Counted from the first letter of the stretch, positions 15,907 to 26,186 are shown. The stretch: 64,000 nt of DNA from Mycobacterium pinniadriaticum (GCF_026242045.1 NZ_JAPJDO010000024.1:1-64000), one strand, 5' to 3'. Notes: generated by a model from the sequence alone, not told the origin. Numbers and translations: made by a program.

Positions 15907-17937
15907 ATGCTCGGCGCGCGTTCGGTGGCACTCGTCGGGGCCAGCCCGCGGCCGGGCAGTTTCGGGGAGCGGATGATCATCGAGGCGCGCCGCAGCTCGG
16001 CACGCATGCACCTGGTGAACCCTCGCTACGACAGTATCGACGGCACCGCGTGCGCCCCGTCGCTGGCCGCACTCGACGAACCGGTGGATCTGGTCCTGCT
16101 CGGCGTTCCCGACGCCGCACTGCTCGACGAGCTGAAGTCCGCGGCGGATATCGGTGCGCGATCCGCGGTCATCTTCGGCTCCGCACACGGCGCCACCCTG
16201 CGCCAGGCGGTCACCGAGACCGCGGCCGCGGCGGGGATGGCGGTCTGCGGTGCGGGCTGCATGGGCTTCGTCAACAATGCCACCGGCCTGCGGGCCCTGG
16301 GCTACCTCGAGCCCGATCCCCTACCATCGGGCGGGGTTTCGCTTGTGACGCACTCGGGTTCGGCATTCTCCACCATCCTGCGCGGCGGCCGCGGCTTCGG
16401 GATCCGGTTGGCGGTCTCGTCTGGTCAGGAACTGGTCACCGACACCGCCGACTACGTCGACTACATCACCGAAGACCCCGACACCACACTGATCGCACTG
16501 CTGCTGGAGACCCCTCGCTCGATCGGTCGGCTGCGGGCCGGCCTGCGCCGCGCGGCGCAGCGCGACATCCCGGTGGTGGTCCTGCCGGTCGGACACTCGC
16601 CGCGCGGGCGCGCCATGGTCGCCGCGCACTCCGGCGCGCTGGCCGGCGATACCGCCGGCTGGCGGGCGTTCTGTGCCGACACCGGCGCCATCCGGGTCTC
16701 GGACATGGCCGAACTCGTCGACACCATCGAGCTCTTCGAGTCCGGCCGACGCCGCAAGGCCGGCTCGACGGGAATCGCCACAGTGCACGATTCCGGTGCC
16801 GAACGCGCCCTGTGCGCCGACATCGCCCACGATCTCGCGGTCGACTTCGCCGCACTCGCCGACCCGACGCTGGCCGCCATCGGCGAGCTGCTCGATGAGG
16901 GACTGGTGCCGGGCAACCCGCTCGACGTGTGGGGTACCGGCGCCGACACCCGCGAGTTGTTCGGCGGCTGCCTGCAAGCCGTCGTCAACGACCCGGCGGT
17001 GGCGGTGACCGCGCTGGCCGTGGATCTGGTCACCGAGTTCGACGACGACACCGCCTACGCCGACGCGGTGCTCGATGTCGCGGCCACCTCCCCAGCTCCG
17101 TTGGCCGTCCTGACGTCGGTGCCATCGGCCATCGACCCGGACACCGCAAAACGGCTGCGCAACAACGGCATCCCGGTGCTCGAGGGCACCCGGAGCGGCA
17201 TCGCCGCGCTGGGCCATCTGGCCTGCTGGCCACTACCGATGCGGCACGAAGTCCCCCAGCTCGACGCCCAGCGCGCGCAGCGCTGGGCCGCGAACATGGC
17301 CGAGCCGGGCTGGGATGCTCCCCGCGCCTTCACCCTGCTCGCCGACTACGGCATCCCGGTGACCCGATCGTGCCCCGCCCACGACGTCACCGCGGCGCTG
17401 GCCGCCGCGGTGACCGTCGGATATCCGGTGGCACTGAAAACGCTTGGTGCCGCGCACAAGAGCGATGTCGCCGGGGTCGTCCTGGACATCACTGATCCCG
17501 GATCACTGCGCCGGGCCTACGAAGACATGGCGGGCCGGCTGGGGTCCGATGTCAGCATCGATGCGATGGCCCCTGCGGGCGTGGAGATCTCGCTGGGCGC
17601 TGTGCGTGACGACAACTTCGGCCCGCTGGTCGTGGTGGCCGCCGGCGGCACACTGGTGGAGCTGCTGGCCGATCGCGCGGTCGCCTACCCGCCGATCAGC
17701 CGGGAGACCGCGCTGGCGCTGCTGCGGTCGTTGCGGACCGCTCCGCTGCTGGCGGGCTGGCGTGGCGCGCCGCCAGTCGACATGGACGCGCTGGCTGATG
17801 TCGTCGTCGGATTCTCGCAGTTGGCAATCGAACTCGGTGAACACATCGAGGCGGTCGAGGCCAACCCGGTCATCGCGTCGGCCACCGGGGTGGTGGCGGT
17901 CGACGCGCTGGTGATCCCGCGTCAGAAGATGGCGTAG
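15907..17937 (+). CDS. ADP-forming acyl-CoA synthetase (CoA ligase fused to ATP-grasp)
   Basis: About 676 residues. Domains in order: CoA-binding Rossmann domain (RSVALVGASPRPGSFG), succinyl-CoA ligase-like domain with the phosphohistidine region (VAAHSGALAGD), and C-terminal ATP-grasp (YPVALKTLGAAHKSDVAGVVLDI). This is the NDP-forming acetate/acyl-CoA ligase architecture. ATG 15907 is the first clear start after the upstream stop at 15886; a CTG at 15883 overlapping that stop could also be used. It would activate a carboxylic acid made in the pathway for oxidation by the acyl-CoA dehydrogenase at 19550. The 3' end overlaps the convergent cupin gene by 16 bases. Confidence 0.85.
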   Translation: MLGARSVALVGASPRPGSFGERMIIEARRSSARMHLVNPRYDSIDGTACAPSLAALDEPVDLVLLGVPDAALLDELKSAADIGARSAVIFGSAHGATLRQAVTETAAAAGMAVCGAGCMGFVNNATGLRALGYLEPDPLPSGGVSLVTHSGSAFSTILRGGRGFGIRLAVSSGQELVTDTADYVDYITEDPDTTLIALLLETPRSIGRLRAGLRRAAQRDIPVVVLPVGHSPRGRAMVAAHSGALAGDTAGWRAFCADTGAIRVSDMAELVDTIELFESGRRRKAGSTGIATVHDSGAERALCADIAHDLAVDFAALADPTLAAIGELLDEGLVPGNPLDVWGTGADTRELFGGCLQAVVNDPAVAVTALAVDLVTEFDDDTAYADAVLDVAATSPAPLAVLTSVPSAIDPDTAKRLRNNGIPVLEGTRSGIAALGHLACWPLPMRHEVPQLDAQRAQRWAANMAEPGWDAPRAFTLLADYGIPVTRSCPAHDVTAALAAAVTVGYPVALKTLGAAHKSDVAGVVLDITDPGSLRRAYEDMAGRLGSDVSIDAMAPAGVEISLGAVRDDNFGPLVVVAAGGTLVELLADRAVAYPPISRETALALLRSLRTAPLLAGWRGAPPVDMDALADVVVGFSQLAIELGEHIEAVEANPVIASATGVVAVDALVIPRQKMA

Positions 17938-18269
17938 GCCTTGCGGAGGGTTTCGTGGATCACCCAGGTCCCGGTCCAGCCGACCGGGAACACGGCCAGA
18001 TCACCGGCACCCACGTCGCTGGGCTCGCCCCCGTCCGGGGTGACGGTCATCCGCCCGGACACCACGTAGATCACTTCGTTCTCGTCCAACGTCCACCGCG
18101 ACGGGCCGGGCGCGCACTGCCAGATCCCGGCCGACGTGGCGCCGTCGACCCAGACCTCGAGCCCGTGCGTCGCCATCGGTTCCGCGGTGGCCTGCTCCAG
18201 CGGGCCCCAGTCCTCGAGTTCGGCGTGAGCCGCGTTGGCCAGGACGGTAGTCAGCACTGTTGTGGTCAC
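17922..18269 (-). CDS. Cupin protein (DUF861/EutQ-like)
   Basis: A 115-residue single-domain cupin with the ENEVIYVVSGRMTVTPDGG and GDLAVFPVGWTGTWVIHE pattern of the cupin_3 (DUF861) group, which includes ethanolamine- and ureidoglycine-related proteins. It follows the DAO-type oxidase gene on the same strand with a 17-base gap, so probably one transcript. A binding or accessory role toward an amine or acid intermediate is plausible; no specific reaction is assigned. Confidence 0.75.
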   Translation of the reverse strand: MTTTVLTTVLANAAHAELEDWGPLEQATAEPMATHGLEVWVDGATSAGIWQCAPGPSRWTLDENEVIYVVSGRMTVTPDGGEPSDVGAGDLAVFPVGWTGTWVIHETLRKAYAIF

Positions 18270-18286
18270 GGCAGAACCTTTCGTTG

Positions 18287-19483
18287 TCAGGTGTGTTCGG
18301 GGAACGGCAGGGAAATCGGTTCGGGCTCAAGACGACTGTTGCCGTCGGCATCGAACCGGTCCAGCCCGAGATCGGTGAGGTCGAGCCAGTCGCATGCGCC
18401 GGTGAGGGTCAGGTCGGCGGCGGCCTCGGCCACTGCGGGACCCCACATCATGCCGTGCCCTGCCGGGCTGGCCACCACGGTGCCGTCCACCGGACCGTCG
18501 TCGGTCAGCAGCGGGCCCAGGATCGGCAGATGGTCGTTCGTGTAGTCGATCGTGGCCGCCCAGGTGCGCCGCAGCCCCAGTCCGCGCACCGCCGGGAACA
18601 ACGACTCGATCCGGGCGAGCGCCTTCTGGTAGTAGATCCAGTCGAACTCGCTTGCCTCGCCCGGCAGTTCGTCGGGGTTGCTCATCCCCCACAGAACTCC
18701 GCCGTAATCCCCTGGGCGCCAATAAATTCCGTCACTCACGTCGAACACCATCGGCAGTTCGTCGATGTTCGCCTCGCGCAGCGGTTCGGTGACCACCACC
18801 TGGTGCCGGGTTCCACCTGCCGGGATGCGGCCGCCGGCCACGGCCCCGACATCGCCGAGAAGCGGGCCCCCGGTCAGCACCACCCGGTCGGTGTCGATGG
18901 GGCCGTCGGCGGTGTCGACACCGATCACGCGTCCGCTGGTGACCCGCAGACCGGTGAAGGCGCAGCGTTCGCGGACATCGACGCGGTGTGCGGTGAGCGC
19001 CGCCGCATAGGCCAGTACGTTGCGCGGGGCGTTGATGTACCCGTCGCCCGGCGCATACGAGCCGCCCGCGGTCACCCCGGGTGCCAGACCGGTGTCGCGG
19101 TCGTCTATGTCGGAGGCCGACAGCCATTCCACGGTCAGCCCGAGCCGCCGCTGCAGCGCGATCCGCTCGTGAGCCTGGTGCACCTCGGCGTCGGTGAAGC
19201 ACGGCATCAGATACCCCTGCGCGACGAATCCGCAGTCCAGCGGGTAGCGATCCGCACTGGCGGAGTAGAACTCCTGACTGCGCACGCCGAGACGGATGGC
19301 GGTCTCGGTGCCGCCTTGCGCGCGAACCATGCCCGCGGCGCGGCTGCTCGCCCCGTCACCCAGTGTTTGGGCTTCGAGCAGCACGACGTGGCCGGCCCCG
19401 CGTTCGGCGAGCTGGACCGCCGTCCACGCCCCCACGGTGCCGCCACCGACCACCACGACGTCCGCGCTATGACTGCTGGTCAT
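18287..19483 (-). CDS. FAD-dependent amine/amino-acid oxidase (DAO family)
   Basis: A 398-residue flavoprotein with the N-terminal FAD motif VVVVGGGTVGAWTAVQLAERG and the DAO-family segment SSRAAGMVR. C-terminal GHGMMWGPAVAEAAADL matches the second FAD-contact region of sarcosine/glycine-oxidase-like enzymes. It probably oxidises a primary, secondary or N-methylated amine to imine plus peroxide or passes electrons on. The gene is divergent from the acyl-CoA dehydrogenase and shares operator C. Together with the GbcA-like oxygenase it argues for N-methyl or amine substrate breakdown (inference). Confidence 0.83.
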   Translation of the reverse strand: MTSSHSADVVVVGGGTVGAWTAVQLAERGAGHVVLLEAQTLGDGASSRAAGMVRAQGGTETAIRLGVRSQEFYSASADRYPLDCGFVAQGYLMPCFTDAEVHQAHERIALQRRLGLTVEWLSASDIDDRDTGLAPGVTAGGSYAPGDGYINAPRNVLAYAAALTAHRVDVRERCAFTGLRVTSGRVIGVDTADGPIDTDRVVLTGGPLLGDVGAVAGGRIPAGGTRHQVVVTEPLREANIDELPMVFDVSDGIYWRPGDYGGVLWGMSNPDELPGEASEFDWIYYQKALARIESLFPAVRGLGLRRTWAATIDYTNDHLPILGPLLTDDGPVDGTVVASPAGHGMMWGPAVAEAAADLTLTGACDWLDLTDLGLDRFDADGNSRLEPEPISLPFPEHT

Positions 19484-19502
19484 ACCTCAAGACCGTGACA
19501 TA

Positions 19503-19518
19503 GACTGAACGATCAGTC
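19503..19518. promoter_or_regulatory. TetR-type operator C (GACTGA-N4-TCAGTC)
   Basis: A perfect dyad GACTGA-ACGA-TCAGTC between the divergent DAO oxidase (start 19483) and acyl-CoA dehydrogenase (start 19550) genes. Flanks TGACATA and AATAG are the same as at operator A. Confidence 0.8.
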
Positions 19519-19549
19519 AATAGCTTCCAGCGAGCGGAGAGCGCGGCAC

Positions 19550-20725
19550 ATGTACGGGTTGACAGCGCAAGACCTACGGATCCGGGACACCGCCCGCGAG
19601 TTCGTCGAGACTCTGATCCCCTACGAGGCCGAGGCCGAACTGGCCGGCGGCCAGCTGCCCAAGGAGCTGACCGCCGAGCACCATGCGAAGGCCGTCGAGC
19701 TGGGCCTGTACGCGACCAACATGCCGGCGTCGGTGGGTGGTCCGGGATTCACTGCGCTGCAACAGGTTCTGGTACAGGAACAGGTCGGCCGGGTCACCAA
19801 CGCGATCGCCTGGGTGATGCATACGCCGCCGCAGTGGTGGGCGGAGGTGGCCACCGACTATCAGAAGCAGCGCTGGCTGCTGCCGGCGGTACGCGGCGAA
19901 AAGCATGAGGCCTATGCCATCACCGAGGAGTTCGCCGGCTCGGACGTGTCGGCGCTGGAGACCACCGCGCGCCGCGAGGGTGACGAGTACGTCATCAACG
20001 GGATCAAGTGGCACGTCACGTCCTTCAACCTGGCTGAGTACCTGTTCGTGCAGGCGGTTCTGGTCGGTGGCCCGCACGAGGGTGATCACGTTCTGCTGGT
20101 CGTGGACCTGCCGTGGCCCGGAGTCGACGTCGTGCGGACCCCGCATTACTCGCACAACATTCCCGACGAGCATCCGATCGTGTCGTTCACCGATGTGCGG
20201 GTGCCGGTCAGCCATCTCGTCGGCGCGGAAGGCGAGGGCATGACGTTCACGCAGGACTGGTTCCGCTTCGAACGGATCATGGTGGCCTCCCGCTGCGTGG
20301 GCGCCGCCCAGCGCCTGGTCGACGAGATGACCGCGTTTGCGAAAGATCGCATCGTCGACGGTAAGCCACTCGGTGAGCACCAACTGGTCGCCGGCATGCT
20401 CGCCGACAGCGCCACCGAATTGTTCGCCGCCCGTAGCCTGCTCTACGAGGTGGCCCGCGGTATCGACGCCGGCCTGGATCGCAAGGCACTGCACGGCCAG
20501 GCCTCGATGGCCAAACTGTACTGCTCGGAGATGGCCGGGCGGGTCGCCGACCGGGCGGTGCAGATTTTCGGCGGCCGGGGCTACATGCGCGAGAACGTCG
20601 CCGAGCGGATGTTCCGCGAGTTGCGGGTCGAGCGAATCTGGGAGGGCGCCAGCGAGATTCAGCGCATCATCATCGGCCGTCAGCTGATGTTGCGCGGGCC
20701 CGCGGCGGTACTCGACCCCCGCTGA
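19550..20725 (+). CDS. Acyl-CoA dehydrogenase
   Basis: A 391-residue flavin enzyme with family landmarks: AYAITEEFAGSDVSALETTA in the middle domain, QIFGGRGYMRENVAERMFRELR, and RIWEGASEIQRIIIGRQL at the C-terminus. The SEIQ region positions the FAD. It would introduce a double bond into a CoA ester made by the synthetase at 15907. ATG 19550 has a GGAGAG stretch before it and lies downstream of operator C, so it should be co-induced with the rest of the cluster. The 3' end stops one base from the convergent amidotransferase gene. Confidence 0.88.
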   Translation: MYGLTAQDLRIRDTAREFVETLIPYEAEAELAGGQLPKELTAEHHAKAVELGLYATNMPASVGGPGFTALQQVLVQEQVGRVTNAIAWVMHTPPQWWAEVATDYQKQRWLLPAVRGEKHEAYAITEEFAGSDVSALETTARREGDEYVINGIKWHVTSFNLAEYLFVQAVLVGGPHEGDHVLLVVDLPWPGVDVVRTPHYSHNIPDEHPIVSFTDVRVPVSHLVGAEGEGMTFTQDWFRFERIMVASRCVGAAQRLVDEMTAFAKDRIVDGKPLGEHQLVAGMLADSATELFAARSLLYEVARGIDAGLDRKALHGQASMAKLYCSEMAGRVADRAVQIFGGRGYMRENVAERMFRELRVERIWEGASEIQRIIIGRQLMLRGPAAVLDPR

Positions 20726-20726
20726 A

Positions 20727-21581
20727 TCACTGGGTTACCGCGGAATCGTTGGCCGCACCGCCGAGGTCTTGGCGGCGCAGCTGATGGCGGGGTGGGGCCG
20801 GAAACGCCAGCCGCCGCGTTATGTTCAGGTCGGCGTCGACGTGCACCAGCTCGCCGGGATCCAGTAGGCGCCAGCCGGGGTCGTCGTCCATCGGCTCGCT
20901 GGCGAACACCACCGACCCCCGATCCTGAAGGTGCTCGCTGCGGGCGTGGATCCGGTGGGTGCGCAGATCGAATGCCCCCGCGCCACCCCGGCGGTGGAGA
21001 AGGTACAGCTCGTGGGTGTCCGGATAGCGCAGCGCCCACATGTCGGTGGCGGTGCTCAACAGGATGTTGACCGCGTAAACGGGTAGGTTGTCCGCCACCC
21101 ACTCGACGGCGTCGACCAACCCCGCCGTCACGTCACCCCGCGCGGCGACGCTCGCGGTGATCAACGCGAAGATCCGTTCGGAGTCGGTCTGCCCCTTGAC
21201 CAATCCGGATGCTCCGAGCGAATCCAGCCGCTCACCCAGCAGGTCGAGCCCGTGGACCACCCCGTTGTGGGCGAACAGCCGCCCGTCCTGCAAGAAGGGG
21301 TGGGTGTTGCGGACATCGAGTGATCCGGTCGTGGCGTAGCGGACGTGAGCCAGAAAAGTAGTACCAGTCATTTCGTGTGCCTCGCAGGCGAATTCACGAT
21401 CCTGCCAGGCAGCCATCGGTTGTTTGCGAAGTTCGGGGCGACCCTGCGCGTCGAACACGCCGAGCCCCGTCCCGTCCGGGTTCCGCCGACTTTGAACGGC
21501 CAGGTTGTCGGGGGCGTCGAGCAACCAGAAGGTCGCGGTCACCACCTCGCGACCGGCATGGAGGCCGAACAGCCGACACAC
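20727..21581 (-). CDS. Class II glutamine amidotransferase (YafJ/EgtC-type)
   Basis: A 284-residue N-terminal nucleophile hydrolase. Cys2 follows the initiator Met directly (MCRLFG), and the Ntn-hydrolase features HVRYATTG and NTHPF...FAHNG are present. These proteins hydrolyse glutamine or a gamma-glutamyl amide; stand-alone YafJ-type members have no assigned partner, while EgtC acts in ergothioneine synthesis. No egt genes are adjacent, so EgtC itself is unlikely. It is followed at 5-base and 16-base spacing by... its upstream genes on the same strand are 21586 and 22075, suggesting one transcript from 23133 to 20727. Confidence 0.82.
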   Translation of the reverse strand: MCRLFGLHAGREVVTATFWLLDAPDNLAVQSRRNPDGTGLGVFDAQGRPELRKQPMAAWQDREFACEAHEMTGTTFLAHVRYATTGSLDVRNTHPFLQDGRLFAHNGVVHGLDLLGERLDSLGASGLVKGQTDSERIFALITASVAARGDVTAGLVDAVEWVADNLPVYAVNILLSTATDMWALRYPDTHELYLLHRRGGAGAFDLRTHRIHARSEHLQDRGSVVFASEPMDDDPGWRLLDPGELVHVDADLNITRRLAFPAPPRHQLRRQDLGGAANDSAVTQ

Positions 21582-21585
21582 GCCG

Positions 21586-22059
21586 CTAACCCAGTACGTG
21601 GTCCGACAGGGTTTCCAGCGCCTGCTTGGCGTAGCCGCGCCAGATTCGGGCGAAGACCGGGAGAGCCGGGGCGCTCAATGCCGACTTCGGGTACAGGGTC
21701 CAGCGCCAGGTCACCTTGGTTCCGGTGCCATGCGGACTGAATTCCCACCGGCCCTCGATGTGATCGATCAGGGGCGCCATCGCACCCCTGACGTCGCTGA
21801 GGGTGTAGCCGAAGGCGTCCGGCGCATCCACCCGGGTCAGTGTCTCGCGCATGCCGCCGCCGCCGGCCAGCGCGATGGTGCGGGTTTCGCCGACGGTGGA
21901 CCAGTCGCCGGTCTGGTCGTGTACGGCCTTGATCGGCGGGATGGGTCCGTACCAGCGGTTGAACAGTGCGGGTAGCGGCATCGGCAGTGTCTTGGCGAAC
22001 GCATCCGATACCGTCACCGGAATCGCGCGGGACTGCTCGACGACGACGGGGTGTGCCAT
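21586..22059 (-). CDS. SRPBCC (polyketide cyclase-like) protein
   Basis: A 157-residue START-like hydrophobic-cavity protein: N-terminal VEQSRAIPVTVSDAFAKTL is the usual first strand-helix, and HIEGRWEFSPHGTGTKVTWRWTL the long beta-hairpin. Such proteins bind lipids or polyketides; function unknown. It is spaced 4 bases before the amidotransferase gene and 15 bases after the reductase-like gene on the same strand. Confidence 0.75.
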   Translation of the reverse strand: MAHPVVVEQSRAIPVTVSDAFAKTLPMPLPALFNRWYGPIPPIKAVHDQTGDWSTVGETRTIALAGGGGMRETLTRVDAPDAFGYTLSDVRGAMAPLIDHIEGRWEFSPHGTGTKVTWRWTLYPKSALSAPALPVFARIWRGYAKQALETLSDHVLG

Positions 22060-22074
22060 ATCCGGAGATATTAG

Positions 22075-23133
22075 TCAGCGCGACAACTGCGGGACGGCGC
22101 GTCCGGTGATCAGCGGAAGGTCGAAGAAGTCGGCGACGCCCGGCTCCGCGGCGCACGTCGCCGGAATGGCGTTGACGCAGTGCGCGGCCGTGGCCACCAC
22201 ACCGGGGTTGCTCAGCAACCCCTCCTCGACGCTTTCCGGCTGCCAGCCCTTGACCGTGACGAACGTGTTCGGATTCCCCCGAACCTCCATCTCGTAGCGC
22301 TCCCCCGCCGGACCGAAAGACCAGGCGGGGTCCAGGTTTTCCTCACCCATCAGCCAGTTCACGGTGATGCGCACGACGATGTTGTCGGTCACCACGGCAT
22401 CCCAGTGGAATCGCCGCCCGGCGACCTGGCCGGGCTCGATCACCCCCATCGGTGAGTCGATCGGCGCGGTCGCCACCGCGATCTCCTGGGAGGTATAGAT
22501 CTGGGATTCGGCGGCGAACCCCAGATGGTCGACGATCAGCCGAACCGATTGGAAGAAGCCGCCGTTGAGCAGCTTCTGCATGGGCCCGGTCAGCGCGCTC
22601 TCCGGTGTGCCGCCGAACCCCATCACGTGGCGCAGCACGTCGGGCGCTCCGTAGGTGCGCAGATCGGAGAACTCCTCGGCACGCACGTAGGTGATTCCGG
22701 TGGACATCACCGACAGCAGCAGGGGGAACAGTTCGGTGGCCGCGCCCGGGCCGATGCCGGCTCCGTGGAGGGTGACGTTGCCCTCGCGGGCCGCGGCCTC
22801 CAGCGGGGCGGCCTCCGATTCACTCGGGTAGAACCAGCCCACCGGGCTCACCACGTTCTTACCCGAACGCAGCAGTGCGGTCACCTCGTCGAGATTGGGT
22901 AGCAGCGGCGCATAGATCACCGCGTCGGCATCCAGGGCGAGGATGTCGTCGAGGCTGTTGGTGGCCGTCACCCCCAGCGGTTCGGTGCCGATGATCTCGC
23001 CGACGTCCTTACCGGCCTTGTCCTTGGAATGCACCCAGCACCCCGCGAGTTCGAGTTCAGGATGTTCCAGCACACCCTTGATCGCCGCCACCCCGACCGA
23101 GCCGGTTGCCCATTGAACGACCCGCAACGCCAT
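22075..23133 (-). CDS. Dihydrodipicolinate reductase-like NAD(P)-binding protein
   Basis: A 352-residue protein starting ALRVVQWATGSVGVAAIKGVL, a Rossmann fold of the kind annotated as dihydrodipicolinate reductase-like in mycobacteria; many copies exist in these genomes, often beside lipid-degradation genes, and they are not DapB. Middle part LRSGKNVVSPVGWFYPSE is typical. ATG 23133 is preceded by GGAGGTGC, and upstream extensions run through the promoter. The divergent neighbour is ltp1 and a KstR-like box lies 21 bases upstream, pointing to sterol/lipid catabolism. Substrate unknown. Confidence 0.75.
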   Translation of the reverse strand: MALRVVQWATGSVGVAAIKGVLEHPELELAGCWVHSKDKAGKDVGEIIGTEPLGVTATNSLDDILALDADAVIYAPLLPNLDEVTALLRSGKNVVSPVGWFYPSESEAAPLEAAAREGNVTLHGAGIGPGAATELFPLLLSVMSTGITYVRAEEFSDLRTYGAPDVLRHVMGFGGTPESALTGPMQKLLNGGFFQSVRLIVDHLGFAAESQIYTSQEIAVATAPIDSPMGVIEPGQVAGRRFHWDAVVTDNIVVRITVNWLMGEENLDPAWSFGPAGERYEMEVRGNPNTFVTVKGWQPESVEEGLLSNPGVVATAAHCVNAIPATCAAEPGVADFFDLPLITGRAVPQLSR

Positions 23134-23153
23134 TGCTGCACCTCCGGCAAAAC

Positions 23154-23167
23154 TAGAACGTGTTACA
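23154..23167. promoter_or_regulatory. KstR-like operator
   Basis: TAGAACGTGTTACA fits exactly the published KstR consensus TNNAACNNGTTNNA for the mycobacterial cholesterol-catabolism repressor. It lies in the divergent region between the reductase-like gene (start 23133) and ltp1 (start 23295). Confidence 0.6.
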
Positions 23168-23192
23168 AACACATGTACACGACCGTCTCCCC

Positions 23193-23246
23193 AGCAGACG
23201 CAGAGTCGCACAATTCGGATCGCAGCAATGCGATTCTGCGTCTGCT
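23193..23246. repeat. Inverted repeat with 18-nt arms in ltp1 promoter region
   Basis: Arms 23193-23210 and 23229-23246 pair with one mismatch around an 18-base loop; the arm starts AGCAGACGCAGA. The same core (GCAGACRCA) forms the hairpin at 24496-24557 on the other side of ltp1. Either a dispersed repeat family or RNA hairpins. Confidence 0.65.
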
Positions 23247-23294
23247 CGGAGTAGGTTGCAGGGATTGCGTCAGTGCGGACGGAAGGGATAGCGC

Positions 23295-24485
23295 ATGCCG
23301 AACAAGGTTTTCGTCGTCGGGGTCGGGATGACCAAGTTCGAGAAACCGGGACGCCGCGAAGGCTGGGACTACCCCCAGATGGCCAACGAGTCGGGCACCA
23401 AAGCACTGGCCGATGCCGGCATCGACTACTCAGAGGTGGAGCAGGGCTTCGTCGGCTACTGCTCGGGTGACTCCACCTCCGGGCAGCGCGCTCTCTACGA
23501 GCTCGGTATGACCGGCATCCCGATCGTGAACGTCAACAACAACTGTTCGACGGGATCCACCGCGCTGTACCTGGCCGCGCAGGCCATCCGCGGCGGCCTG
23601 GCCGACTGCACGATCGCGCTCGGCTTCGAGAAGATGCAGCCCGGCTCGCTGGGCGCCGGGGCGGAGGACCGCGAATCGCCGCTGATGCGCCACATCGTCG
23701 CCCTCAACGAAACCGATCCGATGGCGTTTCCGGTGGCGCCGTGGATGTTCGGCGCCGCCGGCCGCGAGCACATGAAGAAATACGGCACCACCGCTGAGCA
23801 TTTTGCAAAGATCGGCTACAAGAACCACAAGCATTCGGTGAACAATCCGTATGCGCAGTTCCAGGAGGAGTACACCCTCGACGACATCCTGGGCGCGAAG
23901 ATGATCTCCGATCCGCTGACCAAGCTGCAGTGCTCGCCGACCTCGGACGGCTCCGGCGCGGCGATCGTGGTCAGCGAGGAGTTCGTCGACTCACACGGCC
24001 TGGCTAGTCAGGCGGTGGAGATCGTCGGGCAGGCCATGACCACCGACTTCGCTTCGACGTTCGACGGCAGCGCGGCCAATATCATCGGCTACGACATGAA
24101 TGTTCAGGCCGCACAACAGGTTTACGATCAGTCCGGACTCGGCCCGGAGGACTTCCAGGTGATCGAGTTGCATGACTGCTTCTCGGCCAACGAGCTGTTG
24201 TTGTACGAAGCCCTTGGCCTGTGCGGCCCTGGCGAGGCAGCGTCGCTCATCGATTCCGACGACACCTCCTATGGCGGACGTTGGGTGGTCAACCCGTCGG
24301 GCGGGCTGATCTCCAAGGGGCATCCGCTCGGTGCGACCGGCCTGGCGCAGTGCGCCGAGCTGACCTGGCAGCTGCGCGGTGCCGCCGACAAGCGGCAGGT
24401 GGACAACGTCAACGCCGCGCTGCAGCACAACATCGGGCTGGGCGGGGCGGCCGTGGTGACCGCTTACCAGCGCGCCGAGCGCTAG
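23295..24485 (+). CDS. ltp1: SCP2-type thiolase / lipid-transfer protein Ltp1-like
   Basis: A 396-residue thiolase-fold protein opening VFVVGVGMTKFEKPGRREGWDYP, closely like mycobacterial Ltp1 as I remember it. The nucleophile region is VNVNNNCSTGSTALYLAAQAI with the Cys; later HDCFSANELLLYEALGL and GGLISKGHPLGATGLAQ carry the His and the glycine-rich loop. Ltp-type enzymes act on sterol side chains as aldolases or thiolases rather than moving lipids. It is flanked by two related hairpins, has a KstR-like box upstream, and faces a reductase-like gene. Membership of the KstR regulon is inferred from that box. Confidence 0.8.
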   Translation: MPNKVFVVGVGMTKFEKPGRREGWDYPQMANESGTKALADAGIDYSEVEQGFVGYCSGDSTSGQRALYELGMTGIPIVNVNNNCSTGSTALYLAAQAIRGGLADCTIALGFEKMQPGSLGAGAEDRESPLMRHIVALNETDPMAFPVAPWMFGAAGREHMKKYGTTAEHFAKIGYKNHKHSVNNPYAQFQEEYTLDDILGAKMISDPLTKLQCSPTSDGSGAAIVVSEEFVDSHGLASQAVEIVGQAMTTDFASTFDGSAANIIGYDMNVQAAQQVYDQSGLGPEDFQVIELHDCFSANELLLYEALGLCGPGEAASLIDSDDTSYGGRWVVNPSGGLISKGHPLGATGLAQCAELTWQLRGAADKRQVDNVNAALQHNIGLGGAAVVTAYQRAER

Positions 24486-24495
24486 GACTTCTTCC

Positions 24496-24557
24496 CGCGA
24501 GCAGACACAAACTCACCCAAATCCTCGGCGTGTCGCGGAAGTTTGCGTCTGCTCGCG
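24496..24557. terminator. Long hairpin between convergent ltp1 and fadD genes
   Basis: Arms 24496-24513 and 24540-24557 (starting CGCGAGCAGACACAAACT) pair with one mismatch around a 26-base loop. Position between two convergent stops fits a bidirectional terminator. The arm sequence is related to the repeat at 23193-23246 upstream of ltp1. Confidence 0.65.
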
Positions 24558-26186
<1,629 letters not shown>

